From Desulfobulbaceae bacterium (GTDB lineage Bacteria > Desulfobacterota > Desulfobulbia > Desulfobulbales > SURF-16), in NCBI GenBank assembly GCA_002868945.1, contig PKTX01000006.1, forward strand, positions 108,963 through 172,962: a stretch of 64,000 bases of DNA, in the 5' to 3' direction. The translations under genes and the position numbers were made by a program. Below the pieces are notes generated by a model. The model made no database searches. It was not told the DNA's origin and saw nothing but the letters and a program-made list of their open reading frames with translations. The first letter of the stretch is position 1; each line of letters opens with the position of its first letter. Of the stretch, positions 7,974 to 17,794 are shown one piece after another.

Positions 7974-8867
7974 ATGCTTTTTTCGGTGATTGTTCCCACC
8001 TATAACGGCGGCCAGCGGCTGGAGCGAGCCGTGCACTCGGTGCTTGCGCAGTCATGTCAGGACGTTGAGATAATCATTGTGGACGACGGCTCCACCGATA
8101 CGACGCCACAGGTCATTGAAGAGCTGGTGGCCGCCGCCCGCGGCAGGGTTCATTCCCTGCGGCAGGACAACAGGGGGCCTGGTGCGGCCCGCAACCAGGG
8201 GGTTGAGCTCTCCTGCGGTCGCTATCTGCTCTTTCTTGATGACGACGACGAGCTGCAGCCCGGCGCTCTGGCTCGCTTTGCCCAAGAGCTGGAGCATAAC
8301 CCCGGAGTTGATTTTCTCTGGGCCGGCCATTATTCCCGGGATGAAGAGGGCCGGGTAAAGAAACATGGCAGACCCCCATTTGCCGACAATAAACTGGATA
8401 ATTTTCTGGGCTACATCAGGGGCCGCTTCGGCCTCTCCCAGGGTGAGGGCGTCATGCGGCGGGAGATTTTTGCTCGTCTGCGCTATCCGGAGACCATTCG
8501 CAACAACGAGGACCTGGTCTTTTTTGCGCAGATCCTTGCCCTTTATAACTGCCGGGCCCTGGACGACTATGTGGTCACCATCCATAAACGCCGGGCGAGC
8601 TGCCGCCATAATATAGATTCCATCAAGGCCACCTGCGCCGTCATTGCCGATCTGCTCTTTGATGCCGCCATCCTGCCCACCGCCTGCATGGCCTATAAGG
8701 AGGAGTTCCGTTCCAGTCGCTACCTGAGCCTCTGCCGGGCCCTCTACTATGCCGGGCGCTATCAGGAGGCCCGGACGGTCTATAAAGAGGCCATCCGGAT
8801 CCATCCCGCTCATCTTCGGCGCTGGAGCTTTCTGAGTAAATACCTGCGGGCCTGGCTGGCCTGGTGA
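7974..8867 (+). CDS. Glycosyltransferase family 2
   Basis: The 297-residue enzyme has a GT-A fold. The N-terminus VIVPTYNGGQRLERAVHSVL leads to IIVDDGSTDTTPQ and the metal-binding FLDDDDELQ near residue 85. A C-terminal helical part ends with a tetratricopeptide-like stretch. It would transfer a sugar from a nucleotide donor to LPS core or O-antigen on the cytosolic side. The ATG lies 3 nt after the double kinase stop, so the two are translated together. Donor and acceptor cannot be predicted. Confidence 0.88.
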   Translation: MLFSVIVPTYNGGQRLERAVHSVLAQSCQDVEIIIVDDGSTDTTPQVIEELVAAARGRVHSLRQDNRGPGAARNQGVELSCGRYLLFLDDDDELQPGALARFAQELEHNPGVDFLWAGHYSRDEEGRVKKHGRPPFADNKLDNFLGYIRGRFGLSQGEGVMRREIFARLRYPETIRNNEDLVFFAQILALYNCRALDDYVVTIHKRRASCRHNIDSIKATCAVIADLLFDAAILPTACMAYKEEFRSSRYLSLCRALYYAGRYQEARTVYKEAIRIHPAHLRRWSFLSKYLRAWLAW

Positions 8868-8978
8868 GGCGGCAAGATACCTGAATATCTATTGTGCCTT
8901 GACCAGGATCGACCAGGATGCTATCTGTTGAACAAAAAAGTTAGGCAAAGATAATTCATCCCTGATGCCCGGTGACAC

Positions 8979-10121
8979 GTGGAAAAAAGTGACAAGGAAA
9001 TAACAATTCTCCATCTCTGGAGCAGCTTCAAAGGCGACTATGAGCTTTTCAACCAGGTGGTAATGGGGCTCTCGGCCGGCTATCATCATATTATCTGTTT
9101 TATGAGCGGCCAGGCCCCGCCCCGCGAGGTACTGCACGATGCCGGTTATCAGGTGCATTGGCTCGGTCATAAAAAAGGGCGACTCAGGACATTCCGTTCA
9201 CGTGTCGTCAGACAGCTCTCGTCTCTGGTGGCGGCGAATGACGTTGATATTATCCATGCCCATCGCCATAAAGCCACCGTTTATGCCGCCCTTACGGCCC
9301 GCAGGCATGAGCGCCTCAAGGTTATCTCGTCCGTGCATGGCCTGGAGCGCTCCCGCGGCCTGTTCCGCAAAATAACCAACCGCTTGCTCTGGCCGCGCCT
9401 CAGCCGTATCATTGCCGTATCCGGCGCCGTTAAGGGCGATATCGTTGCGCAGAATCCCTGGCTTGATCCGCAACGGGTCGAGGTGGTCTATAACGGCATC
9501 AATATTAAACGTTTTCAGGGCAGTGGTCTGGATAAAAAGGAGGCGCGTCGCCTCTTTGCCCTGCCTGAACAGGCCTGGATCTGGGGGGCGGTGGGGCGTC
9601 TGGCGCCGGTCAAGAATCATCAGACCCTGTTGGCTGCCTGGGCCGCAGCCGGCCTGGGAGAGTTGGGCTGCCACCTGGCCCTGGCCGGAGACGGCGATCT
9701 GCATGACTCCTTGGCTGCCCAAGCCGACGACCTGGGCATTGCCGACCAGGTAACCTTTCTCGGCCATATAGCCGAGGTGCCCATGTTCCTCAAGGCCCTG
9801 GACGGTTTTGTCATGCCGTCGCTGCATGAGGGGTTTCCCCTGGCCATCTTGGAGGCCCTGGCCGCAGAACTGCCGGTGGTTGCGAGCAGGGTCGGTGGTA
9901 TCCCCGAAATCCTGCGGGAGTTGGCCGATCAGGGCCACGCTTTTCTGGTGGCATCGCGCCATGATAAAGAGCTGGGGGAGGCCATGAAAAACGTGGTACA
10001 ATGGTCTGCGGTGCAGCGCCGGCAAGCGGTGGAACATGTGGCCGAGAATATTCAACGCTTCAGCGGTCAGGCCATGATCGACCACATGGCACGGCTTTAC
10101 CGGCAGGTGCTTGCCGGTTAG
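8979..10121 (+). CDS. Glycosyltransferase family 4 (GT-B)
   Basis: The 380-residue GT-B enzyme starts at a GTG; no better start lies nearby. The N-terminal domain has DVDIIHAHRHKA and VISSVHGLERSR. The C-terminal nucleotide-sugar domain has GAVGRLAPVKNH, LALAGDGDL, VTFLGH and the donor-binding PSLHEGFPLAILEALA, the E-x7-E motif of the family. It follows the GT2 gene by 111 bp in the same direction and probably adds a hexose to the LPS core. Family assignment is secure; the sugar is unknown. Confidence 0.88.
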   Translation: MEKSDKEITILHLWSSFKGDYELFNQVVMGLSAGYHHIICFMSGQAPPREVLHDAGYQVHWLGHKKGRLRTFRSRVVRQLSSLVAANDVDIIHAHRHKATVYAALTARRHERLKVISSVHGLERSRGLFRKITNRLLWPRLSRIIAVSGAVKGDIVAQNPWLDPQRVEVVYNGINIKRFQGSGLDKKEARRLFALPEQAWIWGAVGRLAPVKNHQTLLAAWAAAGLGELGCHLALAGDGDLHDSLAAQADDLGIADQVTFLGHIAEVPMFLKALDGFVMPSLHEGFPLAILEALAAELPVVASRVGGIPEILRELADQGHAFLVASRHDKELGEAMKNVVQWSAVQRRQAVEHVAENIQRFSGQAMIDHMARLYRQVLAG

Positions 10122-10307
10122 TGTCTGGTCGACATGCTCCCTTGCCCTGATAACAGCAGCAAAGGCCATCTTGCCCCCTCACGGGCGACTGACCCCTTGC
10201 CGGAAGCGGCCTTGCCACCCTTGCAAGAGGCGGTCAGGGCCTGGTGGTAATGCTGCCCAGGGTGGGTTCTCTCTAAAAAACGCCTCATGCCGACAGTGTG
10301 ATTTGTT

Positions 10308-10883
10308 GTGAATATCAAAAAGGTGTTGCGAAAAATAGAGCATTTTTTCAGCCGCCTCTACTGGCGCAATCGCCTTGGTGAGCTGGGCAGCCATACCAGG
10401 ATTGACCGAAAATCGGTATGGCATAATCCCAGGGCCATGGCCCTGGGCTCAAAGGTCTTGATCCGGACAGGCTGTCAGCTCAGTGTCCGGCGGATGCGGA
10501 AACACGGCGCGGCCGTTCGGCTGCGTATCGATGATCAGAGCAGTCTGCAGCAGGGTTGCAAGATTGCCGCCGCCCAGTCAATCAGCATTGGCCGACAGGT
10601 GATGATTGCCGATAATGTCTTTATCACCGATCATGACCATATCTATGATGACCCGCATGTGCCGGCGGCCCTGATCAGGGAGCTGCGCAGTGCGCCCGTG
10701 GTTATAGAGGATGGCTGCTGGCTGGGCTACGGTGCGGTTGTCCTGAAGGGGGTGCGCATCGGCAAACGTTCGGTGATTGGTGCCAATAGTGTGGTGACTC
10801 GTGATGTGCCGCCTTTTACGGTGGTCGCGGGCAACCCGGCCCGGGTCATCAAAAAGATCGACCTGGCAGCGGCAGGGGATTGA
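10308..10883 (+). CDS. Hexapeptide-repeat O-acyltransferase (WbbJ/LbH type)
   Basis: The 191-residue protein has left-handed beta-helix hexapeptide repeats from about residue 70 onward: SISIGRQVMIADNVFITDHDH, then VIEDGCWLGYGAVVLKGVRIGKRSVIGANSVVTRDVPP split across turns. The catalytic histidine is probably in the TDHDH loop, as in maltose and galactoside O-acetyltransferases. It likely acetylates a sugar of the LPS. The start is a GTG with a weak ribosome site. It closes the plus-strand run and faces the next GT2 gene tail to tail. Confidence 0.85.
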   Translation: MNIKKVLRKIEHFFSRLYWRNRLGELGSHTRIDRKSVWHNPRAMALGSKVLIRTGCQLSVRRMRKHGAAVRLRIDDQSSLQQGCKIAAAQSISIGRQVMIADNVFITDHDHIYDDPHVPAALIRELRSAPVVIEDGCWLGYGAVVLKGVRIGKRSVIGANSVVTRDVPPFTVVAGNPARVIKKIDLAAAGD

Positions 10884-10902
10884 GTCTCTTTTCTTTGGTT
10901 TT

Positions 10903-11802
10903 TCAGACCCGCCATTTCAGGAGATGATAGAGCAGGCGGATGTCTCTGAAGGCATAGGGCCAGCCTCCTTGTAACAAGGCGCGTTCGGCGGCAGTGCCGC
11001 CTCGGGTTGCCGTGAGATGGCGGCCCAGCTTGAGGTAGGCACGGCGCAACCGGCGGTGCAGGAGGGGGGCATATGCGGCGAAGTCTGCATTGGCCAGCAG
11101 CTTCCGATACCAGAGGATCTTGTCCGTCTTGATGGTGGCGGTGGTGGTGGAGGTGTTGGTGTCATGCTCCCGGCGGCAGAAGAGCGCTTCCGCCAGCAGG
11201 CCCACCTTGCCGGCCCGGCATAGCAGGACAGGCATCTCCAGATCTTCGTAGCAGCGGAATTGCGGATCAAAACCGCCCAGACTTCTCATGACCTCGGTGC
11301 GGAAGAGGCCGGTGGCAAAGACCGGCAGGGTGCCGTTGAGCAGGGCGGGGATGGGGTCGTTTTGTTTGAAGAGGTCGCGTCTCTGGTGGTCGAGGATGGT
11401 TTTTTCGGTGCAGGTGTCGCCCTGCACGGAAAAACCGTCGGTGAAGACCGCCACATGATCCGGGTGCCCTTCCAGAAAAAGAACCCTTTTTTCTATACTA
11501 TTGCTCGGCAGATAGTCATCCGAGGCCAGTTCGCAGAAATAATCACCCCTGGCCATCTCCAGACCCATATTGAGCGAGTTCATCAGCCCTTGGTTGGCAT
11601 GGCCATGGACAAAGCGGAAATTGCCCCGTCTGGCCAGGATGTCATTGATGACCTGGACGCTTTTATCCGTGGAACCGTCATCAATGACAATCAGGTCAAG
11701 GGCCGGCCATGACTGGTCCAGAACGCTTTCAATGGCCTGGCCGACATAGCGGGCATGATTGTATGAGGGGATGACGATGCTGACAAGGGGAGGTGAACTC
11801 AT
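10903..11802 (-). CDS. Glycosyltransferase family 2
   Basis: The 299-residue GT-A enzyme begins PLVSIVIPSYNHARYVGQAI, followed by LIVIDDGSTDKSVQ and the metal-binding ELASDDYLPS near residue 95. A later GGFDPQFRCYEDLEMP is the acceptor-side ED motif often seen in bacterial GT2. It is third in a minus-strand set after msbA and a waaP-like kinase, separated from the latter by about 39 nt. It probably adds a core sugar. Donor and linkage are not predictable. Confidence 0.88.
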   Translation of the reverse strand: MSSPPLVSIVIPSYNHARYVGQAIESVLDQSWPALDLIVIDDGSTDKSVQVINDILARRGNFRFVHGHANQGLMNSLNMGLEMARGDYFCELASDDYLPSNSIEKRVLFLEGHPDHVAVFTDGFSVQGDTCTEKTILDHQRRDLFKQNDPIPALLNGTLPVFATGLFRTEVMRSLGGFDPQFRCYEDLEMPVLLCRAGKVGLLAEALFCRREHDTNTSTTTATIKTDKILWYRKLLANADFAAYAPLLHRRLRRAYLKLGRHLTATRGGTAAERALLQGGWPYAFRDIRLLYHLLKWRV

Positions 11803-11841
11803 GGTGTTGTCGGAGGTGATGGTGGGCTCTGCCGGGTCTCG

Positions 11842-12708
11842 TTATTTACCGCGCAGCTTTTCAGCCACGCCGTAAAATTGAAATTTGCCCTTGCGGCCCC
11901 GGTGTCTGGCAATGGTCAGGACCCGGGCAAGAAAATGGCGGTCGCCCGCCGGCAATTGGCGAAAGATGCAGTAGTCATGAAAGCAGCGCATCCGTTCACT
12001 CCAGCTCGTTTGCGGCCAGGGCACGGTGAGGTGAAGGACGGCCAGATCATTGGCCTGTCTGTTCCGGGCGAGAATCCGTGACCACGGCAGGCAGCCCTGT
12101 TTTTTGGTGCGTTCCAGGTCAAGGGGGTGGGCGGTCCACTCATCCCCCTCTTTTTTGGCAAAGACGTGCCAGGCAAAAAGATCGATATGGGCCAGGCCGT
12201 GCTCATGCATGGTGGCCATCATGCGGGCCACGGCCCGAGCCAGCGGTCGCCGTTGTCCGGCCGTGGCGCAGGCCGGATCCGCCAGCCAGTCGGAGAGTGA
12301 TTTGTAGCCTGTCAGCTCCTTGATAAGGAGGAAACTGACATCCCCTTCGGGGCGCCCAGGCTGCCAGCCCCAGGCCACCGGCTCCAGTTCGCCGAGGCCG
12401 GCCTTTGCGTATTTTAATATGTTTGCTAATTCAATCAAAGTGTAGGGCCTCTTGCGAAAAAATGTGCCAAGCCCTTTTTTGTAATAATTGGTGTGCAGCT
12501 TGAGGTAGAAGGTCGCCTTGTTCGGACCCAGTTCCAGGCGATAGACCACACTGCGGTGGTTACGGTCCATTTCCTTGCCGGTCAGTCGGCAGAAATCGGC
12601 AAATTCTACAAGGCCGGCCTCCTTCAAAAGGGGTTGCCATTTTTTAAAGATCCAGAGGCCGTTACCCTGGTCGAGGGGTTCAAATCTGGTGCCGTGGCAA
12701 TCTATCAT
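11842..12708 (-). CDS. LPS core heptose kinase, WaaP/InaA-like
   Basis: The 288-residue protein has a kinase fold. The ATP-binding region is VVYRLELGPNKATFYLKLH and the catalytic loop is AHIDLFAWHVFA, with His in place of the usual Asn, which is normal in WaaP proteins. The metal motif is LDLERTKK. WaaP phosphorylates heptose I of the LPS core in the cytoplasm, a step important for outer-membrane stability. The start codon overlaps the msbA stop by 4 nt, so core phosphorylation and lipid A export are coupled. A second WaaP-like gene lies at 23516, so which acts on which heptose is open. Confidence 0.85.
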   Translation of the reverse strand: MIDCHGTRFEPLDQGNGLWIFKKWQPLLKEAGLVEFADFCRLTGKEMDRNHRSVVYRLELGPNKATFYLKLHTNYYKKGLGTFFRKRPYTLIELANILKYAKAGLGELEPVAWGWQPGRPEGDVSFLLIKELTGYKSLSDWLADPACATAGQRRPLARAVARMMATMHEHGLAHIDLFAWHVFAKKEGDEWTAHPLDLERTKKQGCLPWSRILARNRQANDLAVLHLTVPWPQTSWSERMRCFHDYCIFRQLPAGDRHFLARVLTIARHRGRKGKFQFYGVAEKLRGK

Positions 12709-14456
12709 GAATGGATTTCTTTGTTTTGGTTGTAGGAGTTGTAGAGCTCCTGGTAGAGGGTCGACGAGGACAGCAGTTCGGCGTGGCTGCCCTGGGAGAT
12801 GATGCGGCCGTGCTCCATGACCACGATGCGATCGGCATTGCGGATGGTGGAGAGGCGGTGGGCCACGACAATGGTGGTGCGGTCCTGCATGAGCTGATCC
12901 AAGGCCCGCTGTACTAATTGTTCGGAAACCGCATCCAGGGCAGAGGTGGCCTCGTCCAGGATGAGGATAGGCGGGTTTTTGAGAATGGCCCGGGCAATGG
13001 CCAGGCGCTGACGCTGGCCGCCGGAGAGATTAAGGCCTCGTTCACCCAGCAGGGTGTCGTAGCCCTCCGGCAGTTCGCTGATGAAGTCATGGGCAAAGGC
13101 CAGGCGGGCCGCCTTTTCAATCTGCTGCTGCCCCACATCCGGGCTGCCGAAGCTGATATTGGCCCGCACCGTATCATTGAAGAGCATGACATCCTGGCTC
13201 ACCATGCCGATCTGCCGGCGCAGATCCGCCACCCGGATCTCCCGGATATCGACATCGTCAATAAGGATCTTGCCCTCCACCGGATCGTAGAAGCGCGGCA
13301 GCAGGTCAATAAGGGTGGTTTTGCCGGCGCCGCTGGCCCCGACAATGGCCACCACCTCCCCCTTGCCGATGGTAAGGTTGATGTTGTGCAGGATCAGTTC
13401 GCCGTCGGGCCGATAGCGGTGGGAGACATCCTCGAAGCGGATCTCTCTGTTGAAGTCGGCCAGGGGCGTGGCGCCGCTGGTTTCTTCTTCCATCTCTTCC
13501 AGCCAGGAGATGCGTTCCAGGGCGGCGCGGATCTCCTGAAAGACGCTATAGGAGTTACCCAGCTGTTTTACCGGTGAAAAGACCATGGCCACCGCTCCGA
13601 GGGCGGAGAAGAGATCGCCGCTGGTAATGACGCCTGTGGTGACAAGATTGCCGCCGTACCAGATAACCAGGCCGACGCCGATACCGGTGGAAAGGTCCAC
13701 CACCAGCTTGGCGATCTCCCGGAAGCGCACGATTTTTACCTCGCGGCGGTAGTTGCTCTGGCTCTCCTGGATAAATTGATCGGCCATGGTTGCTTCGCTG
13801 CCGAATACCTTGATAACCTTGGCGCCGGTGGCGGCCTCGCTGATGCGGTGCGTTAAGGTGGCCACGGTCTGCTGGGCCTGGTCGCGCTTGGCCTTGACCT
13901 TTTTGCCGAGCCGACTGGCGGAGCTGACAATGGCCGGCACGGCAACAAGGGCCAGCAGGGTGACATCCCAGCGCCGGTAGAAGGCAACGGCCAGGAGGAC
14001 CACGATGGTGGGCAGCTCCTTGAAGATGGTGAGGAGGGTATCAGAGACCAGGGAGCGTAAGACCGCCGCGTCATTCAAGATGCGGGAGATCATCTTGCCC
14101 GACGATTCGGTACCCAGGGCGGCGCTGGGCAGGTAGAGGAGGTGGCTGTAGAGGCGGACCCGGGTGTCGCGTACCAGCTTGATGCCGGCCGAACGCATCA
14201 GATAGGAGTAGACCATCTGACAGCTGCCCCGGAAAAAATAGGCGCCGATGATGGCCATGGGCAGCCAGGTGAGCATGTCGTAGTTCTGCTCGACAAAGAT
14301 GGAATCAATCACCGGCTTGACCAGCCAGGCAATGGCACCGCTGGCCCCGGAGGCCGCCAGACTGAAAAAGACGGCGGCCAGCACACGGGGCATGTAAGGG
14401 CGCATCAATTCCCAGATTTTTTTATCGGTAAATTGGGAGAGAACGGATTGTCCCAT
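12705..14456 (-). CDS. msbA: Lipid A export ABC transporter MsbA (ATP-binding/permease)
   Basis: The 583-residue half-transporter has six membrane helices in residues about 20-310. The ATPase domain has Walker A GASGAGKTT, the signature LSGGQRQRLAIARA, Walker B ILILDEATSALD and the H-loop VVAHRLSTIRNAD. Length and order match MsbA, which flips core-lipid A across the inner membrane as a homodimer. Its place directly before a core kinase and a core glycosyltransferase supports this over a multidrug role. It is the first gene of its operon and diverges from the sulfotransferase with a 247-bp gap. Confidence 0.92.
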   Translation of the reverse strand: MGQSVLSQFTDKKIWELMRPYMPRVLAAVFFSLAASGASGAIAWLVKPVIDSIFVEQNYDMLTWLPMAIIGAYFFRGSCQMVYSYLMRSAGIKLVRDTRVRLYSHLLYLPSAALGTESSGKMISRILNDAAVLRSLVSDTLLTIFKELPTIVVLLAVAFYRRWDVTLLALVAVPAIVSSASRLGKKVKAKRDQAQQTVATLTHRISEAATGAKVIKVFGSEATMADQFIQESQSNYRREVKIVRFREIAKLVVDLSTGIGVGLVIWYGGNLVTTGVITSGDLFSALGAVAMVFSPVKQLGNSYSVFQEIRAALERISWLEEMEEETSGATPLADFNREIRFEDVSHRYRPDGELILHNINLTIGKGEVVAIVGASGAGKTTLIDLLPRFYDPVEGKILIDDVDIREIRVADLRRQIGMVSQDVMLFNDTVRANISFGSPDVGQQQIEKAARLAFAHDFISELPEGYDTLLGERGLNLSGGQRQRLAIARAILKNPPILILDEATSALDAVSEQLVQRALDQLMQDRTTIVVAHRLSTIRNADRIVVMEHGRIISQGSHAELLSSSTLYQELYNSYNQNKEIHS

Positions 14457-14703
14457 GAAGTAGCATACCTGCGGGTAAATAGAGGATTGAAGAAAAGGGG
14501 TAAAGAGATTAAGAAGGAAACACCTTTTGTTGAGGGAAAAGGCGGGCCTCGACTGGCTGCCAATGGTACTCTCTCTTCCTTGAATTTACAAGTTCTAGCT
14601 GCTATGCTGCCTTTTGCCGCTCACCACCACGGCAGGCGGTCTTAAAAAGGGGAAGAGTCGTTGATGAAGTGTGCTGCAGGGCAACAGGCCAAAGGGTTGT
14701 GAG

Positions 14704-15582
14704 ATGAAGAGATTTGCGCCGATCATTATTATCGGCATGCACAGGTCCGGGACATCCATGATAGCCCGAATGCTCGAAGAGCTCGGGCTCTTTCTGGGGG
14801 TACGGAAGGATCGGCATAATGAGGCGCTGCTCTTTATCAAACTCAACAACTGGCTCATGGAGCAAAACAGCTGCTCCTGGGATAATCCCCGCGATTTCTC
14901 CACCTTTTTTGATAACGATATCGTCCACAATCTGACGGTGGGCTATCTGCGTAATATTCTGCAATCCAGGTATATGGTTTCCTATCTGGGCAAGCGTCTT
15001 CTGCAGCAGCGCGGTCCGGCCATGCAGCTGCATCTGCCATGGGGCTGGAAGGACCCACGCACCACCTTTACCCTGCCGGTCTGGCGCGAGATTTTTCCCG
15101 GGGCCAGGGTTATCCATGTACATCGCAATGGCGTGGATGTGGCCAATAGTCTGAAAACCAGACATGAGAAGATCCTGGAACGCAGTCAGAGAAAATGGGC
15201 GGAGGGCAGATATCGTCCCCGCTATCGTTTCTGGAGGGAGTTGACCCTGCGCGGCGTGGGGGATTCGATCCGGTGTTCATCCCTGGAAGGCAGTTTCTCC
15301 CTGTGGGAGGAATATATCAGCGAGGCGCGACGCCATATGGCGGCCATGGCCGATGATGGCCTGGAGGTCTGCTACGAAGAGTTCCTCGCCGATCCGGTGC
15401 CGCGCCTGCAGGCCATGGTGGATTTTTGCCGGCTGCCGCCGGTCGCTCATGAGAAGCTGGTGGCAATGACCGACAAGGTGAATAAGGAACGGGCAAATGC
15501 CTTTTGCAACAACAGTGAGCTTGTCGCCTTTGCCGAGAGTGTGGCCGGCCGCTTGGCGGCACAGGGCTATCCTTTCCCGTAG
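14704..15582 (+). CDS. Sulfotransferase-family protein
   Basis: The 292-residue protein is read from the ATG at 14704, which has AAAGGG just before it; the frame is open 11 codons upstream without such a site. The 5'-phosphosulfate loop is IIIIGMHRSGTSMIARML, and the 3'-phosphate site is VIHVHRNGVDVANSL near residue 140. These are the two PAPS-binding elements of sulfotransferases. In an LPS locus it may sulfate a core or O-antigen sugar. It is a single gene, divergent from msbA and convergent with kdsB, so its partner genes are not evident. Confidence 0.85.
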   Translation: MKRFAPIIIIGMHRSGTSMIARMLEELGLFLGVRKDRHNEALLFIKLNNWLMEQNSCSWDNPRDFSTFFDNDIVHNLTVGYLRNILQSRYMVSYLGKRLLQQRGPAMQLHLPWGWKDPRTTFTLPVWREIFPGARVIHVHRNGVDVANSLKTRHEKILERSQRKWAEGRYRPRYRFWRELTLRGVGDSIRCSSLEGSFSLWEEYISEARRHMAAMADDGLEVCYEEFLADPVPRLQAMVDFCRLPPVAHEKLVAMTDKVNKERANAFCNNSELVAFAESVAGRLAAQGYPFP

Positions 15583-15606
15583 TTCCCTTCCGGTCGGCAG
15601 GTCCTG

Positions 15607-16365
15607 TCAATCGGTTGCCGGGCCGCCCTTTTTCCGTAGCATCCCCTCAACAACCGCAATATCCTCCGGCCGGTCAACGCCGTAGCCCTTGTGGATGGTC
15701 TCCACCACCCGGATGCCAATGTTGTTCTCCAGGAGGCGGAGCTGTTCAAGTTTTTCACGCTGTTCCAGGGCACCTTTGGCCAGGCCGACAAATTCTTCCA
15801 GTACCTGCATGCGGAAGCCGTAGAGGCCGATGTGGCCGAAATAAGGTTCCTCCTTGCCGTCGCGGGGATAGGGGATCCGTGATCGGGAAAAATAGAGGGC
15901 CCGTTGATCGGCGGCCACCACCACCTTGACCTGATCGGCATCAAGGGCCTGCTCGGCGCTGATCCGGTGGGCCAGGGTGGTTACCTGCACGCCGGGGTCG
16001 GCAAAGGGGGCCAGCAGGTCGCTGAGCATCTGCGGCTCCAGCGCCGGTTCATCCCCCTGGATATTGAGGACAACACCGTCTGCCGGTACCTTCATGAGTC
16101 GAGCCGCCTCCAGGACACGTTCCGTGCCGCAGGAGTGGTCGGTGCTGGTCATCAGCACCGGAATGGCCAACTCTTCGGCCGCACGAAAGATGCGTTCATC
16201 ATCGGTGGCCAGTACCACCTCGGTAAGTTCCGGACATGATCTGGCCCGGGTGTAGACGTGCCAGATCATGGGTTTGCCGAGGATGGCCGCCAGGGGCTTG
16301 CCCTTAAAGCGGGAAGAGGCGTAGCGGGTGGGAATAATGCCGTAACATTTGGGCAGAGCAGTCAT
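15607..16365 (-). CDS. kdsB: 3-deoxy-manno-octulosonate cytidylyltransferase (CMP-Kdo synthetase)
   Basis: The 252-residue enzyme activates Kdo with CTP for inner-core synthesis. The N-terminus [20 protein letters not shown] is the nucleotide-binding loop. [21 protein letters not shown] and [11 protein letters not shown] are the substrate motifs of KdsB, and HIGLYGFR is near the C-terminal part. The ATG at 16365 gives the usual length; a GTG seven codons upstream is possible. waaA lies 133 bp upstream on the same strand, so activation and transfer of Kdo are grouped. Confidence 0.95.
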   Translation of the reverse strand: MTALPKCYGIIPTRYASSRFKGKPLAAILGKPMIWHVYTRARSCPELTEVVLATDDERIFRAAEELAIPVLMTSTDHSCGTERVLEAARLMKVPADGVVLNIQGDEPALEPQMLSDLLAPFADPGVQVTTLAHRISAEQALDADQVKVVVAADQRALYFSRSRIPYPRDGKEEPYFGHIGLYGFRMQVLEEFVGLAKGALEQREKLEQLRLLENNIGIRVVETIHKGYGVDRPEDIAVVEGMLRKKGGPATD

Positions 16366-16498
16366 GGTGTGATTTTTCGTGGGCACAAGGCAAAGGGTTG
16401 ACGGTTATGGGTGGTGAACAAAAGAGCAACCATACCATTATCGGGGGAAAAAAACCGCCCTGCTCTGCGTTGGCGTCGGAAAAATAATGGCCCGATGC

Positions 16499-17794
16499 TC
16501 ATGGCGCGGCGAGCAGGCGCATAATTTTTCGGCAGGCCTTGGTCGTGCCCCCCTGGCGATCGGCGATAAAGAGGCGCAGGGCCTCGGTGGTGCGTGGTCG
16601 GTCAGGGAGCTGCTCTGCCTGTTCCAGAAGGTAGGCGGCCGCCTCCTGCCAGGTGCGGGCCTCATGGACCAGGCCCTGCTCGATGATCTCTCTGCCCACC
16701 CAGGCAAAGTTGCGCCAATGTGGGCCGATCACCGGCCTGATGCCGCTGCTCAACGGTTCCAGAAAGTTCTGGCCGCCCACCGGTGCCAGGCTGCCACCGA
16801 CAAAGACGCTGCGGGCCAGATCGTAGGCCTTGGTCAGTTCACCCATGGTGTCCCAGAGAATGATGGTTCCGGCCGGCACGGCGTGCCGGCATTGGGAACG
16901 GAGTTGCCAGGGGAGATGGCGGGCAGTGAGCTCCTGCTGCCAATGGCGCAGGCGGTGCATGTGACGCGGAAAGAGACCGATGATCAGCCTGGGGTCCCGG
17001 CGGCAGAGGTGGCACAGGAGGCGGCTCACCTCCTTTTCTTCCTCCTGACGCACCGAGCCCAGGACGACAAACTTTTCCGTGGTCTCAACAATGGTGCGCA
17101 GCGGGTTGGCGGCCGCACCTGCAGGTGGTTGCCGGCTTTGCAGGGTGTCAAACTTCATATTGGCCATGGTCTCGACAATCTCCTCACCAAACAGGGCGGC
17201 AAAGCGCTTGCCGTCCGCCGGTGACATGGCCAGGACAGCGTGGGGGCGAAGGTCGCGCCAAATGGCGGGCCAGTGCAGATAGCGTTGCAGGCTGCGCTCG
17301 GTCATGCGGCCGTTGACCACCACCAGCTTGACCCCCTCTGCCTTGCAGGCGGCCATGAGGCCGGGCCACAGCTCGCTCTCCAGCAGGACCACGGCCCGCG
17401 GCGCAACGGCGCTCAGGGCTTGATGCATCAGGGAGGGCTTGTCAAAGGGGAAATAGCCGACAGCGACTCTAAGTGTCGGACCGGCCTCGTTTTTGGTGCG
17501 GTTGAGGATATCATAGCCCTGGCTGGTGTTGGTGGTGATCAGGATGGTGAGGGGCTGGCAGGGCTGCAAGGATGTCATGAGCTGCCGGGCCAGATATGCC
17601 TCGCCCACCGAGGCCGCCTGGATCCAGAGGTCTGCCGCCGGCAGCGGGGTGCGCAGGGTCCGTTGATCATAGCCGCTTTGTAGTCTGGAGTTGAAACGCA
17701 GACAGGGCAGGACAAGACTCCAGAGCCATTGGTAGAGAAGGAGCAGCAGGCGGCTCGAGGTTTTAGAGGGGTTGACGGCGGCTTGTTTGTTGAT
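16499..17794 (-). CDS. waaA: Kdo transferase WaaA, with apparent non-canonical start
   Basis: WaaA adds Kdo to lipid IVA at the inner membrane. Recognisable parts are ASVGEAYLARQL, VVLLESELWPGL, VVNGRMTERS, VGGSLAPVGGQNFLEP and the C-terminal helices. The first ATG/GTG/TTG in frame is the GTG at 17608, but that lies inside the conserved ASVGEA motif and removes the family's N-terminal membrane anchor. The frame is open upstream to 17908 and encodes LLLLLYQWLW and DLWIQAASVG, exactly the missing part. An ATC at 17794 has GGGAGA 7 nt before it and gives 431 residues, close to the 425 of E. coli. I therefore place the start there. A base change from ATG or a sequence error is the alternative. 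Confidence 0.88.
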   Translation of the reverse strand: MNKQAAVNPSKTSSRLLLLLYQWLWSLVLPCLRFNSRLQSGYDQRTLRTPLPAADLWIQAASVGEAYLARQLMTSLQPCQPLTILITTNTSQGYDILNRTKNEAGPTLRVAVGYFPFDKPSLMHQALSAVAPRAVVLLESELWPGLMAACKAEGVKLVVVNGRMTERSLQRYLHWPAIWRDLRPHAVLAMSPADGKRFAALFGEEIVETMANMKFDTLQSRQPPAGAAANPLRTIVETTEKFVVLGSVRQEEEKEVSRLLCHLCRRDPRLIIGLFPRHMHRLRHWQQELTARHLPWQLRSQCRHAVPAGTIILWDTMGELTKAYDLARSVFVGGSLAPVGGQNFLEPLSSGIRPVIGPHWRNFAWVGREIIEQGLVHEARTWQEAAAYLLEQAEQLPDRPRTTEALRLFIADRQGGTTKACRKIMRLLAAP

